Shown here in pieces: positions 33,940-42,682 of a stretch of DNA of 64,000 bases (its first letter is position 1; every line of letters starts with the position of its first letter). The notes below the pieces were generated by a model, which was given only the letters and a program-made list of their open reading frames with translations, was not told the origin of the DNA and did no database searches. Where the stretch lies: contig NZ_LIVV01000001.1 in the NCBI RefSeq assembly GCF_001905825.1, positions 227,299 through 291,298 of the forward strand. The letters are read 5' to 3'. Source of the stretch: Streptomyces sp. CB02009. Its GTDB lineage: Bacteria > Actinomycetota > Actinomycetes > Streptomycetales > Streptomycetaceae. The translations under genes and the position numbers were made by a program.

Positions 33940-35022
33940 TCAGATCGCGGCCGCCCGTACGCACAGCACGTCCGGCAGGTGCTCGGCGAGCAGGCTCCAG
34001 GTGTCGCCGTCGTCCGCGCTCGCGTACACCTCGCCGTTGCGGTTGCCGAAGTACACGCCCGCCGGGTCCGCGTCGTCCGTGCACAGCGCGTCCCGGAGCA
34101 CCGTCCCGTAGTGGTCGCCCTCGGGCAGGCCGCGGCTCAGCGGCTCCCAGGTGGCTCCCGCGTCGGTCGTCCGGTAGACCCGGCACCGGCGGCCGGCCGG
34201 GACCCGGTCGGAGTCCGCGGTGATGGGGAAGACATAGGCGGTGTCGGGGCGGTGCGGGTGCGCGGCGACCGCGAAGCCGAAGTCGGACGGCAGGCCCGCG
34301 CCGATGTCCGTCCAGCTGGCGCCCGCGTCGTCGCTGCGGAAGACGCCCCAGTGGTTCTGCAGGTAGAGCCGGTCGAGATCGCCCGCGTCCTGGGCGATCT
34401 TGTGGACGCACTGCCCGAAGACCGGGTTCGGGTCCGGCAGGAACACCGCCGACACGCCCTTGTTGGCGGGCTCCCAGGCGGCCCCGCCGTCCTGTGAGCG
34501 GAACACCCCGGCGGTGGACACGGCGACGGTGACGGCCGCCGGGTCGCGCCGGTCGGTCACCACGGTGTGCACGGCCTCGCCGCCCCCGCCCGGCACCCAC
34601 TGGGAGCGGGTCGGGTGCTCCCACAGCGGGCGGACGAGCTCGAAGGACTCCCCGCCGTCCCCGGACCGGAAGAGCGCGGCCGGCTCCGTCCCCGCGTACA
34701 CGACGCCGGGGGAGTGCTCGGGTGCCGGGTGCAGCTGCCAGACGCGCTCCAGGGAGGCGCCGGTGTCCTCGGGGAACCTGACGGCCGGCCGCGCCGGTTC
34801 GGTCCAGGTCCTGCCGAGGTCGTCGGAGTGGAAGACGGACGGCCCCCAGTGGGAGCTGTCCCCGCCCACGAGCAGCCGCGGGGTCGGCCCGCGGGTGTCG
34901 ATGGCGACCGAGTAGACCGCCTGCGCGGGGAACGCCGGATCGTCGAACTCCCATCGGCCTTCGTGCCTGCGGCCGATGAAGAGCCCCTTGCGGGTGCCTA
35001 CGGTGAGGAGTACGTCGGGCAT
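33940..35022 (-). CDS. BNR/sialidase-like beta-propeller protein
   Basis: A 360-aa protein with at least four Asp-box-like repeats (SDDLGRTW, SGDGGESF, SQDGGAAW, SDDAGASW, TTDAGATW), the S-x-D-x-G-x-x-W motif of sialidase and YCF48-type propellers. The opening DVLLTVGTRKGLFIG is typical of actinobacterial proteins annotated as exo-alpha-sialidase or WD40/YVTN-like. No secretion signal is present, so a true extracellular sialidase role is unlikely. ATG at 35022 gives the usual length. Function unknown. The OYE gene upstream on the same strand is separated by a strong terminator. Confidence 0.8.
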   Translation of the reverse strand: MPDVLLTVGTRKGLFIGRRHEGRWEFDDPAFPAQAVYSVAIDTRGPTPRLLVGGDSSHWGPSVFHSDDLGRTWTEPARPAVRFPEDTGASLERVWQLHPAPEHSPGVVYAGTEPAALFRSGDGGESFELVRPLWEHPTRSQWVPGGGGEAVHTVVTDRRDPAAVTVAVSTAGVFRSQDGGAAWEPANKGVSAVFLPDPNPVFGQCVHKIAQDAGDLDRLYLQNHWGVFRSDDAGASWTDIGAGLPSDFGFAVAAHPHRPDTAYVFPITADSDRVPAGRRCRVYRTTDAGATWEPLSRGLPEGDHYGTVLRDALCTDDADPAGVYFGNRNGEVYASADDGDTWSLLAEHLPDVLCVRAAAI

Positions 35023-35109
35023 GGCTGCCAACCTCCAGGACGCCGTTGTCACGGATACGGGCCAGTCTGCACCCGGCCACTGACAACGGCTCCCGGACAC
35101 TCCCGGATG

Positions 35110-35162
35110 CCCCCGCGCCACGCCGTACGCCCGTGCTCCGGGCGTACGGCGTGGCGCGGGGG
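35110..35162 (-). terminator. Terminator hairpin with 23-bp perfect stem
   Basis: Arms 35110-35132 and 35140-35162 pair perfectly around a 7-nt loop (core CGCCACGCCGTACGCCC), beginning 4 bp after the stop codon of the OYE gene on the minus strand. It should separate that gene from the BNR-type gene. Confidence 0.88.
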
Positions 35163-35165
35163 TCC

Positions 35166-36251
35166 TCAGATCGCCCAGGCGTACTGCGGCGGCGCCGCGT
35201 GCGTGGTCGCGCCCAGGTCGCGGGCGGCGCGGCGGGCCCAGGAGGCGTCCCGCAGCAGCTCGCGGCCGAGCAGGACCGCGTCGGCCTCGCCGTTGGCGAC
35301 GATCTTCTCCGCCTGGTCGGCCTCGGTGATCAGCCCGACGGCGGCCACCGGCAGCCCGGTCTCGGCCTTGACGCGGGCCGCGAAGGGAACCTGGTAGCCG
35401 GGTCCGACCGGGATGCGGGCCGGTCCGCCGTTGCCGCCGCTGGAGACGTCGAGGAGGTCGACGCCGTGCTCGCGGAGGAGCGCGGCGAACCGTACGGTCT
35501 CGTCGGCCGTCCAGCCCTGCTCCTCCAGCCAGTCGGTGGCGGAGATGCGGAAGAAGACGGGCAGGTCCTCGGGCCACACGGACCGGACGGCGTCGACGAC
35601 CTCCAGGGCGAGCCGGGTCCGGTTCTCGAAGGAACCGCCGTACGCGTCGGTGCGGTGGTTGCTGTGCGGGGAGAGGAACTCGCCGATCAGGTAGCCGTGG
35701 GCGCCGTGCACCTCGACGACCTGGAAGCCGGCGTCGAGCGCGCGCCGGGCCGCGTCCGCGAACTGCGCGGTGATCTCCCGGATCCCGTCGACGGTGAGCT
35801 CGGTCGGCACCGGGTGACCGTCGGCGAACTCGACGGGGCTCGGCCCCACGGGCTGCCAGCCGGGACCGCCCTCGGGGACGGGCCCGCGGCCCTCCCAGGG
35901 GCGCTTGGTCGAGGCCTTGCGCCCGGCGTGCCCGATCTGGATGCCGGGCACGGTGCCGTGGTCCTTGAGGAAGTCGGCGATGCGGCGGAGGGCCGCGGTC
36001 TGCGTGTCGTTCCAGAGGCCGAGGTCCGCCGGGCTGATCCGGCCCTCGGCGGACACGGCGGTCGCCTCGACCAGGATCAGCCCGGTCCCGCCGGTGGCCC
36101 GGGAGGCGTAGTGGGCGAAGTGCCAGTCCGTGGCGACACCGGCGTTCGGTCCGGTCATCTCCGCCGAGTACTGGCACATGGGCGCCATCCACACCCGGTT
36201 GGGGACGGTCAGCGACCGCAGGGTGTAGGGCTCGAACAGGGCGACGCTCAT
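35166..36251 (-). CDS. NADH:flavin oxidoreductase (Old Yellow Enzyme, YqjM class)
   Basis: A 361-aa FMN-binding TIM barrel. It has MAPMCQYSA (the Cys/Tyr of the YqjM or 'thermophilic-like' class), IQIGHAGRK, the catalytic His pair in VEVHGAHGYLIGEFLSPHSN and the FMN phosphate site AVGLI...VLLGRELL. It should reduce activated C=C bonds of enones or nitro compounds with NAD(P)H. The gene diverges from an ArsR-type regulator 125 bp away with a TACGAG-N4-CTCGTA palindrome between them, so de-repression by electrophiles is a reasonable inference. Confidence 0.94.
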   Translation of the reverse strand: MSVALFEPYTLRSLTVPNRVWMAPMCQYSAEMTGPNAGVATDWHFAHYASRATGGTGLILVEATAVSAEGRISPADLGLWNDTQTAALRRIADFLKDHGTVPGIQIGHAGRKASTKRPWEGRGPVPEGGPGWQPVGPSPVEFADGHPVPTELTVDGIREITAQFADAARRALDAGFQVVEVHGAHGYLIGEFLSPHSNHRTDAYGGSFENRTRLALEVVDAVRSVWPEDLPVFFRISATDWLEEQGWTADETVRFAALLREHGVDLLDVSSGGNGGPARIPVGPGYQVPFAARVKAETGLPVAAVGLITEADQAEKIVANGEADAVLLGRELLRDASWARRAARDLGATTHAAPPQYAWAI

Positions 36252-36322
36252 GACGGACTCCGTTTCGGGATGCCTCGAAGGACGCTAGTACGGTACCCAT
36301 CGTAGTACGGCACCTGTCAAAC

Positions 36323-36338
36323 TACGAGGGTTCTCGTA
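36323..36338. promoter_or_regulatory. TACGAG-N4-CTCGTA, probable ArsR operator
   Basis: Perfect 6-bp arms lie between the divergent OYE and ArsR genes. A further cluster of GTAC/TAGTACGG half sites follows at 36287-36311 near the OYE start. This is consistent with joint autoregulation of both genes. Confidence 0.55.
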
Positions 36339-36375
36339 CAATGGCCCGTATCCCGGATGAAGTGGAGCCGCCGCC

Positions 36376-36741
36376 ATGACGACCGCCACCAGCCCTCGCG
36401 CCCTCGAACACCCCACGCGCGACCAGATACGACTGGAGGCGGTGCTGCACGCGCTCGCCGACCCGGTACGCCTGCGGATCGTGCGGGACATGGCGCGCGA
36501 GCGCGCCGAACTGAGCTGCTCGTACTTCGACCTCCCGGTGACCAAGTCCACGACGACGCACCACTTCCGGGTGCTGCGCGAGGGCGGCGTCATCCGGCAG
36601 ACGTACCGCGGTACGGCCAAGCTCAACGCCCTGCGCGAGGACGACCTCGAAGCCCTCTTCCCCGGCCTGCTCGACGCGGTCCTGACGGCGGCCGGCGCCG
36701 AGGCCGCACGCGAGAACACGCCCGAGCCCCCGACCGCCTGA
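36376..36741 (+). CDS. ArsR-type helix-turn-helix regulator
   Basis: A 121-aa winged-helix protein: LEAVLHALADPVRLRIVRDMA, recognition helix KSTTTHHFRVLREGGVIRQ and wing YRGTAKLNALR. A single Cys in LSCSYFDLPV near the DNA-binding domain could sense thiol-reactive compounds. ATG at 36376. Paired divergently with the Old Yellow Enzyme gene, an arrangement common in streptomycetes, and therefore likely its repressor. Confidence 0.9.
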   Translation: MTTATSPRALEHPTRDQIRLEAVLHALADPVRLRIVRDMARERAELSCSYFDLPVTKSTTTHHFRVLREGGVIRQTYRGTAKLNALREDDLEALFPGLLDAVLTAAGAEAARENTPEPPTA

Positions 36742-36840
36742 GAGGCCCGCCCGGAGCCCGGGCCGTCCGCGCGACCACGAACTCGGCGCTCAGCCCCCAC
36801 GGGGAGGAGGCGACCGGCATCAGCCCCGACGGACCTGGGC

Positions 36841-36938
36841 GCACCTAGGGCTCCCTGGGCCGCACCTCGGGCTCCGGTGCCGCACCTCGGGCTCCTGGGT
36901 CCCACTTCGGGCTCCTGGGCCGCACCTCGGGCTACAGG
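36841..36938. repeat. Five ~20-bp tandem repeats at the DUF305 gene end
   Basis: Units start near 36841, 36862, 36882, 36902 and 36922 with consensus GCACCTCGGGCTCCTGGGCC. The last unit contains the stop codon of the minus-strand DUF305 gene (36932-36934), so the others look like downstream duplications of that gene's end. The region 36742-36931 otherwise has no gene. Confidence 0.85.
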
Positions 36939-37582
36939 GACCGCATCCTCCCGATCTCCGCCGACTGCTGGGCGATCACGTCGTTCGCCATCTCCTCCAC
37001 GAGGACGTTGTTGCCCTCGCTCAGCACCTCGGCGGCCATCGTCACCGCTCCCTCGTGGTGCGTGATCATCAGCTTAAGGAACAGCGCGTCGAAGGCCTTG
37101 CCCTTCGCGTTCCTGAGCTGCTCCAGCTGCGCCTCGCTCGCCATGCCCGGCATCGAGTGATGGTCGTGGCCCGCCTGTTCGCGCGGGCCACCGTTGTTTT
37201 TCAGCCAACCTTCCATCGCGCCGATCTCCGGCTTCTGCGCCGCCGCGATCCGCTCGGCGACCCCCTTCACCTGAGCCGAGGCCGCCCGCTCCGGGGCCAG
37301 CGCGGTCATGGTGAGGGCCTGCCGGTGGTGCACGATCATCATCTGCGCATAGTTGAAGTCGGCGCTGTTCGGGCTCTGGTCCGGAAGCAGCTTCGCGGCT
37401 TCCTCGGGGGATATCCGCCTGGCCGCTTCGCCGGGCTTGCCCGGCGCGACCACCGTCCCCGCCGATCCCCCGGCCGCCTCCGGTGCGCCCTTGGCGGGCC
37501 CCGACTCGCAGGCGGTCAGGGCGAGTACGGCGACGGCGGACAGGGCCACGGCGACGACGGCACGCTGACGGCGGATCAACAA
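36932..37582 (-). CDS. DUF305 lipoprotein
   Basis: A 216-aa exported lipoprotein. Signal peptide with lipobox LALTAC (lipidated Cys25), then a polar linker and two DUF305 ferritin-like repeats marked by MMIVHHRQALTMTALA and LMITHHEGAVTMAAEVL. A His/Met-rich segment (HDHHSMPGM) lies between them. DUF305 proteins are often linked to copper or other metal handling, though proof is scarce. The start is TTG (37582 or 37579) with GGAGG upstream. It diverges from the LVIVD secreted protein, an actinobacterial pairing that suggests a shared extracellular job. Confidence 0.88.
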   Translation of the reverse strand: MLIRRQRAVVAVALSAVAVLALTACESGPAKGAPEAAGGSAGTVVAPGKPGEAARRISPEEAAKLLPDQSPNSADFNYAQMMIVHHRQALTMTALAPERAASAQVKGVAERIAAAQKPEIGAMEGWLKNNGGPREQAGHDHHSMPGMASEAQLEQLRNAKGKAFDALFLKLMITHHEGAVTMAAEVLSEGNNVLVEEMANDVIAQQSAEIGRMRSL

Positions 37583-37758
37583 CGCGACCTCCAGATGTTC
37601 TTGCGGGGACAGTGACCGTTCCTAGCACTTTTCTCGGGGCTACCGATCAAAAACCTTCATTACGTCTGTGTTGCCATCTGTTGAGATGTGCACGGCAAGG
37701 AAGATACTGCCGGGGTCCAACACCCGTTCAAGGCTGAACGGATACCAGGGAGGACGGA

Positions 37759-39294
37759 GTGACTTCGTTGCGTACCCCGCGTACCACGTCCATCACGCGC
37801 GACCCGCGTGCCAGGCTCAGACGCCTTGGCGTGGCTTCCGCCGCGGCCGGACTGATGGCCACGATGCTCATGGCGGGCCCCGCCACCGCGACCCCCGACC
37901 CGGGAGACGCGCCCGCCCAGGGCAAGGTCTCCTCGGCGCAGGCGGCCGAGGCGCGTGCCGCGATACAGAGCGGTGAGATACCCGGCGTGGACGAGATCGT
38001 CCACAGCTCGAACATCGAGCACCTTGCCAACATCCCCAAGGACGCCCTCCCGGGCACCAACTCGGACCTCGCCTTCCAGGGCAGGTACGCCTTCGCCGGC
38101 AACTACGACGGTTTCCGGATCTTCGACATCAGCAACCCGAAGTCCCCGAAGACCGTCGCCCAGGTCCTCTGCCCGGGCTCCCAGAACGACATCTCCGTCT
38201 CCGGGGACCTGCTGTTCCTCTCGACGGACTCCTCCCGGAGCGACAACTCCTGCGCCAGCACGACGCAGCCCGCCTCGGTCAAGGAATCCTGGGAGGGCAT
38301 GAAGATCTTCGACATCAGCGATGTCCGGAACCCCCGGTACGTCGCCGCCGTCGAGACCGCGTGCGGCTCGCACACCAACACGCTGGTTCCCAAGAAGCGG
38401 GACGTCTACATCTACGTCTCGTCGTACTCGCCCAACGCCGCCTTCCCGGACTGCCAGCCCCCGCACGACGGCATCTCGGTCATCAAGGTGCCCCGCAAGG
38501 CCCCCGAGAAGGCCGCGCTCGTCGGCTTCCCCGTCCTCTTCCCGGGCGAGGGCCCGGACGGCGGCGGCAACCCCGGTGGCCCGACCAACCCGGGCGTCTC
38601 CAAGACCACGGGCTGCCACGACATCACCGTGCTCCCCGAGAAGGACCTCGCGGCCGGCGCGTGCATGGGTGACGGCATCCTCTTCGACATCGAGGACCCG
38701 GAGCACCCGCGGGTGATCGACCGAGTCCAGGACAACGTCAACTTCGCGTTCTGGCACTCCGCGACCTTCAACCAGAAGGCCGACAAGGTCGTCTTCACCG
38801 ACGAGCTCGGCGGCGGCGGCGCGGCCACCTGCAACGCCGAGGTCGGCCCGAACCGCGGTGCCGACGGCATCTACGACATCGTCGGCAAGGGCAAGAAGAG
38901 CAAGCTCGTCTTCCGCAGCTACTTCAAGATCCCGCGCCACCAGGCCGACACCGAGAACTGCGTCGCCCACAACGGCTCGCTGATCCCGGTCAAGGGCAAG
39001 GACATCATGGTCCAGGCCTGGTACCAGGGCGGCATCTCCGTCTGGGACTTCACCGACTCCCGCAAGCCCAAGGAGATCGCCTACTTCGAGCGCGGCCCGC
39101 TGTCCGCCACCACCATCGCCACCGGCGGCTCGTGGTCCGCGTACTACTACAACGGCTACATCTACTCCAACGACATCGCCAAGGGCTTCGACGTCCTGAA
39201 GCTCTCCGACCGCCGTACCGACCCCGCGAAGCGGATCCGGATGGACGAGCTCAACGTCCAGACCCAGCCGGACTACTTCGACTTCGACCACTGA
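37759..39294 (+). CDS. Secreted LVIVD-repeat beta-propeller protein
   Basis: A 511-aa protein. An N-terminal signal (twin-Arg-like RARLRRLGVASAAAG, cleavage near ATATPD) precedes repeated propeller strands of the LVIVD type (FRIFDISNPKSPKTVAQV, MKIFDISDVRNPRYVAAV, ILFDIEDPEHPRVIDRV, ISVWDFTDSRKPKEIAYF). Two to four conserved Cys may form disulfides outside the cell. GTG at 37759 is preceded by GGGAGGACGG. The gene diverges from the DUF305 lipoprotein gene and ends in a hairpin. The enzymatic role is unknown. Confidence 0.9.
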   Translation: MTSLRTPRTTSITRDPRARLRRLGVASAAAGLMATMLMAGPATATPDPGDAPAQGKVSSAQAAEARAAIQSGEIPGVDEIVHSSNIEHLANIPKDALPGTNSDLAFQGRYAFAGNYDGFRIFDISNPKSPKTVAQVLCPGSQNDISVSGDLLFLSTDSSRSDNSCASTTQPASVKESWEGMKIFDISDVRNPRYVAAVETACGSHTNTLVPKKRDVYIYVSSYSPNAAFPDCQPPHDGISVIKVPRKAPEKAALVGFPVLFPGEGPDGGGNPGGPTNPGVSKTTGCHDITVLPEKDLAAGACMGDGILFDIEDPEHPRVIDRVQDNVNFAFWHSATFNQKADKVVFTDELGGGGAATCNAEVGPNRGADGIYDIVGKGKKSKLVFRSYFKIPRHQADTENCVAHNGSLIPVKGKDIMVQAWYQGGISVWDFTDSRKPKEIAYFERGPLSATTIATGGSWSAYYYNGYIYSNDIAKGFDVLKLSDRRTDPAKRIRMDELNVQTQPDYFDFDH

Positions 39295-39308
39295 CCGGAG
39301 CCGTGACC

Positions 39309-39335
39309 GCCGGCCGTCGGCTCACGACGGCCGGC
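39309..39335. terminator. Bidirectional hairpin, 11-bp stem
   Basis: GCCGGCCGTCG-GCTCA-CGACGGCCGGC between the convergent LVIVD and TetR genes; the TetR stop codon lies in the loop. Confidence 0.75.
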
Positions 39336-39966
39336 TGACGGCCCGGCCCACCGGCGCGCCGTCGGGCGGACCCCCGTCCGGCGGCGTCCCCGCCTCCCAG
39401 TCCAGGCCGTAGCGGTGGAACAGCTCCGACCGCAGCCGCGCCAGCGGCATCTGCGCCCCCGGCAGCAGCACCGCCACCACCGCGCCCATCAGCAGGGCGC
39501 GCAGCATCGGATAATCCGTGTCCACGTCCTCGGAACCGTACCGCGTCACCGTGTCCCGCAGCAGGAACGCGAGGCGCTGCTGCTCCGGGCACTGCACGAA
39601 GCCCTCGGCCTGCAGGATCCCCGCCATATGGGTCCGCATCAGGGTCGGCCGCGCCGCGGCGAGCCCCAGGATCGCGTCGATCGCGCGGGCCATGCGCTCG
39701 CGGCCGTCCTCCGTGCGCGGCTCGCGCTCCAGCGCCTCCTCCAGGGTGAGGTGCATCAGCCGGTGCACCGCCGACTGGAGCAGCTGCCGCTTGCCGGGGA
39801 AGTAGTACGAGATCAGTCCGCGCGCCGAACCGGCCCGCTCGGCTATGTCGCCGAGGGTCGTCGCCTCGTAGCCGCGCGTGTCGACGAGCTCCACCGTGGC
39901 TTGCAGAATGCGCTCCCGGGACCTGCGGCGAAGCTCTTCATTGACCGATGGGCTACGCGGGGACAT
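39322..39966 (-). CDS. TetR-family transcriptional regulator
   Basis: A 214-aa protein with the TetR helix-turn-helix TTLGDIAERAGSARGLISYYFPGKRQLL and a C-terminal helical ligand domain (TetR_C type with LRDTVTRYGSEDVDTDYPMLRALLMGAVVAVLLPG). ATG at 39966 follows AGGAG at 8 bases, which decides the start over an upstream GTG-type extension. The PAP2 phosphatase gene lies 129 bp downstream-of-start on the same strand's upstream side, so that gene may be a target, but no clear operator was identified. Confidence 0.92.
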   Translation of the reverse strand: MSPRSPSVNEELRRRSRERILQATVELVDTRGYEATTLGDIAERAGSARGLISYYFPGKRQLLQSAVHRLMHLTLEEALEREPRTEDGRERMARAIDAILGLAAARPTLMRTHMAGILQAEGFVQCPEQQRLAFLLRDTVTRYGSEDVDTDYPMLRALLMGAVVAVLLPGAQMPLARLRSELFHRYGLDWEAGTPPDGGPPDGAPVGRAVSRPS

Positions 39967-40095
39967 GCTTGACTCCTGCGTTGACTGGCTGCCGGCCAAT
40001 ATACTCGGCGCATCCCGTCGGGCTGCCCTCGTGGCAGACCGCCGGGGACGCCGTCTGTTCTGGGCGACACGGGGGATCGTCCAGAACAGGCGGCT

Positions 40096-40779
40096 TCATC
40101 CTGCTTCTCCCATTCTGCTCCCCTCGCCGTCGCGTTCCGCGAGACCGGCCCGCGGCGCACGGCGCTCGCGCCGGCGGTACGTCAGGATCGCGGTGGCCAC
40201 GCAGCACCAGCCGAGCAGCCAGCCGCCGAGCACGTCCGAGGGCCAGTGGACGCCCAGATAGACCCGCGTCCATCCCACCCCGAGCACGGAGACGACCGCC
40301 AGGCTCGTGAGGGCGCCCCAGCCGCGCCACTCGCCCCGCCACCGCAGGGCGAGGACCCAGAGCAGCAGCCCGCAGGTGACCATGGCCGTCATCGCGTGCC
40401 CGGACGGGAAGGCGGCGAAGCGCGCCGAGTCGACCGGATCCGTCCACTGCGGCCGGTCCCGGCCCACCAGCGTCTTGAGGCCCTGCTGGAGCGCCACGGC
40501 CAGCAGGCTGGTCCCGGCCACCCACAGGGCGAGCCGGCGCTCCCGCCGCCACCACAGCAGCACCACCGTCGCGGCGGCCAGCGCGCGCATCGTCCAGGGG
40601 TCCCACACCCAGTCGCTGAGGAAGCGGTGCACCTGCGTGAGTCCCGGCTCGGCCACCGCGTCGCGGTGGAGCGCCTCGGTCACCGACCGGTCGAAGGAGA
40701 GCAGGGGTGCCCATCCCACGGCGACGAGAACGAGCAGGAGAGCGGCCAGAAGTCCGGAGATCACGGCGGAGGAACGCAT
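40096..40779 (-). CDS. PAP2-family membrane phosphatase
   Basis: A 227-aa protein with five or six transmembrane helices. The three phosphatidic acid phosphatase signature motifs are present: KTLVGRDRP, FPSGHAM and TRVYLGVHWPSD (with Thr for the usual Ser before Arg). The active site would face outside, acting on undecaprenyl pyrophosphate or phosphatidate. ATG at 40779 is chosen as the frame upstream overlaps the M56 gene. It lies 89 bp after the M56 peptidase gene. Confidence 0.92.
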   Translation of the reverse strand: MRSSAVISGLLAALLLVLVAVGWAPLLSFDRSVTEALHRDAVAEPGLTQVHRFLSDWVWDPWTMRALAAATVVLLWWRRERRLALWVAGTSLLAVALQQGLKTLVGRDRPQWTDPVDSARFAAFPSGHAMTAMVTCGLLLWVLALRWRGEWRGWGALTSLAVVSVLGVGWTRVYLGVHWPSDVLGGWLLGWCCVATAILTYRRRERRAPRAGLAERDGEGSRMGEAG

Positions 40780-40868
40780 AGGTCGATCCTGCCCGACGAC
40801 CGGCGGCGCACTGTTCCTCCCGCCCTCCGCGCGTGCCGTCGCGCGCGACCGGACCGGCGAGTCCGCCG

Positions 40869-41810
40869 TCACCCCTGTCCCAGCGCGCTGAGCGCCGGGA
40901 CGAAGGCCACCAGTACCGGGACCACCGGCACCAGGGAGGCGGCCGCGGTCAGCCGGAGCCGGCGGCCCGCGGTCAGCCGGGGCGCCGCGGTGAGCAGCCG
41001 GTTCACCCGGCGCGGCAGATCGCCGTACGGTCCCTGACCGGGCCCGAACACGCCCCGGTCCTCGTTCAGTTCGACCAGCGCGAGCGCGATCGTGAGCCGT
41101 CCGAACCGGCGCGAGGCCACATCGTCGGCGGCCAGCTCCACCAGCCGGTGCATCTCCTCGCGGAAGGCCGTGAAGACCGGGATCCCCGGGAATCCCGCGG
41201 CCAGCGCCGCCGAGGAGTGCAGCAGCCAGTCGTGCCGGGCCCGCGCGTGACCCTGCTCGTGCGCGAGGACGGCGTCCAGCTGGCGGCCCTTCAACCGGCG
41301 CAGCGCCGCCGTGGTGATGACCAGCTGGGGCGTGCTCCCCGCCAGCCACCAGGCGTTCGCCCGCTCGCCCTCCAGGACCACCAGGCGCTCGCCGCCCGGC
41401 TGCTCGCCGGGGAGCAGGGGGGCGCGGACGAGGAGGTCGCAGCGGCGCTGCCTGCGGCGTGACCTGGCCTGGCTGAACTCCCGGCCCAGCATCGCCCCGG
41501 ACCACACGCCGCCGGCGGCCAGCGCCACCGCGAGCACCGCCGACCAGGGACCGGTCGTGCCCAGTTCGTACGCGTCGATCACCGCGCGCGGCGCGGGCGC
41601 GAAGATCTGCCCCCGTACGGCCTGCCAGGCGGTCGACGCGCTGAACGTCATGGAGAGCGCGAAGCTCAGCAGCACGGCGGCGATCACGCACTGCCACACC
41701 CAGAGGGCCACCACGGGTTCTCGCTCGACCCAGTCCGCCCGCGACAGCAGCCGGGGGGCCGCGAGGGCGGTCAGAACTCCGAGCAGGAACAGCGCGAGGG
41801 AGACCCACAT
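40869..41810 (-). CDS. M56-family (BlaR1/MecR1-like) membrane metallopeptidase
   Basis: A 313-aa protein with four transmembrane helices and an intracellular zinc-protease site HEQGH (HExxH) within VLAHEQGHARARHDW, plus the third-ligand region ELAADDVASRR. It lacks the extracellular beta-lactam sensor domain of BlaR1. Usually such actinobacterial genes are paired with a BlaI-type repressor, but none is next to it here. ATG at 41810. The DUF5134 membrane gene lies 118 bp upstream on the same strand; streptomycetes often keep these together. Confidence 0.9.
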   Translation of the reverse strand: MWVSLALFLLGVLTALAAPRLLSRADWVEREPVVALWVWQCVIAAVLLSFALSMTFSASTAWQAVRGQIFAPAPRAVIDAYELGTTGPWSAVLAVALAAGGVWSGAMLGREFSQARSRRRQRRCDLLVRAPLLPGEQPGGERLVVLEGERANAWWLAGSTPQLVITTAALRRLKGRQLDAVLAHEQGHARARHDWLLHSSAALAAGFPGIPVFTAFREEMHRLVELAADDVASRRFGRLTIALALVELNEDRGVFGPGQGPYGDLPRRVNRLLTAAPRLTAGRRLRLTAAASLVPVVPVLVAFVPALSALGQG

Positions 41811-41928
41811 GGCGCCAGCCTATGAGCGCGGTACTGGTCGGGGGTATGCCCCGGAGTAGCAAGTGACGTACGCCACGGTTTGGTTGGGCCGCCCGCGCAG
41901 GGAAGCCCGCCCGCGCGCAGGGTCGGAC

Positions 41929-42510
41929 TCACAGGGTGACCAGCATGGCCAGCATCGCGAGCGCCATCGACAGCCGGCAGGCGAGCGCCAGTTCCGGGCG
42001 GGCGGCCCAGGCCGGCCGCGGACCGCGGCCCGGACCGGGCCCGCCCGCCGTCGCCGGCATCGCGACGGGCACGAGTCCGGCCCCCGCGTGCAGCACGTAC
42101 ACCATGTAGTAGAGGAGCAGTCCGCCCGTGAGGACGGGTACGCCGCCCGCCGCGACGGCCGTGTGCCCCGTGTGCGCCCCCGCGCCGGGGGCCGCCATCG
42201 ACACCGCCATGTAGACCATGGCGAGCGAGCCGACGAAGTGGTGCAGATGGTGTCCGCCGTGCCGGACCGCCGCGAGACCGTGCAGCGCCGCGCCCCCGAA
42301 CACCGCCGCGTACACCGCCCAGCTCCACTCCGGCGGGGTGAGCGCCGCCGAGGGGAGCGCCATCGTGGCCATGCCGAAGCCCATCACCGCCTCGCCGCCG
42401 GCCGCCCGCCGCTCCTCCCCGGCGGACGCGCGCATCCGCAGCAGGCAGTACACGCCGGTCACCGCGCAGAGCACGACCATCAGCCACCCGGACAGGGCCG
42501 GTCCGTGCAC
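41929..42510 (-). CDS. DUF5134 membrane protein
   Basis: A 193-aa protein with about six transmembrane helices. His-rich HHLHHFVGSLAMVYM in helix 3 and LLLYYMVYVLHAGAGLVP later are typical of DUF5134 proteins. GTG at 42510 follows GGGGGAGG and gives the usual length; the open frame upstream is non-coding in character. Clustered histidines in membrane helices suggest metal binding, which is inference. Association with the M56 peptidase gene hints at a copper or cell-envelope function. Confidence 0.82.
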   Translation of the reverse strand: MHGPALSGWLMVVLCAVTGVYCLLRMRASAGEERRAAGGEAVMGFGMATMALPSAALTPPEWSWAVYAAVFGGAALHGLAAVRHGGHHLHHFVGSLAMVYMAVSMAAPGAGAHTGHTAVAAGGVPVLTGGLLLYYMVYVLHAGAGLVPVAMPATAGGPGPGRGPRPAWAARPELALACRLSMALAMLAMLVTL

Positions 42511-42635
42511 GGCCCACCTCCCCCTCGACGCCGTCCCCTCCCCGGAGGATGCCCGCGGCCGGCCGGGCACACGCGGGCGCACGGGTGCGCACAGGCGTAC
42601 GAGGGGGAGTGAAAGGTGCGGGCGTTAGGCTCGGG

Positions 42636-42656
42636 ACGATCGCGTACGGCGATCGT
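42636..42656. promoter_or_regulatory. ACGATCGC-N5-GCGATCGT palindrome before the GNAT gene
   Basis: Perfect 8-bp arms with a 5-bp centre, 27 bp upstream of the GNAT start and just before its ribosome site. It could be an operator or an mRNA hairpin controlling translation. Confidence 0.5.
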
Positions 42657-42682
42657 CAGCACCCGAGGGGAGCCCCGTTCAC

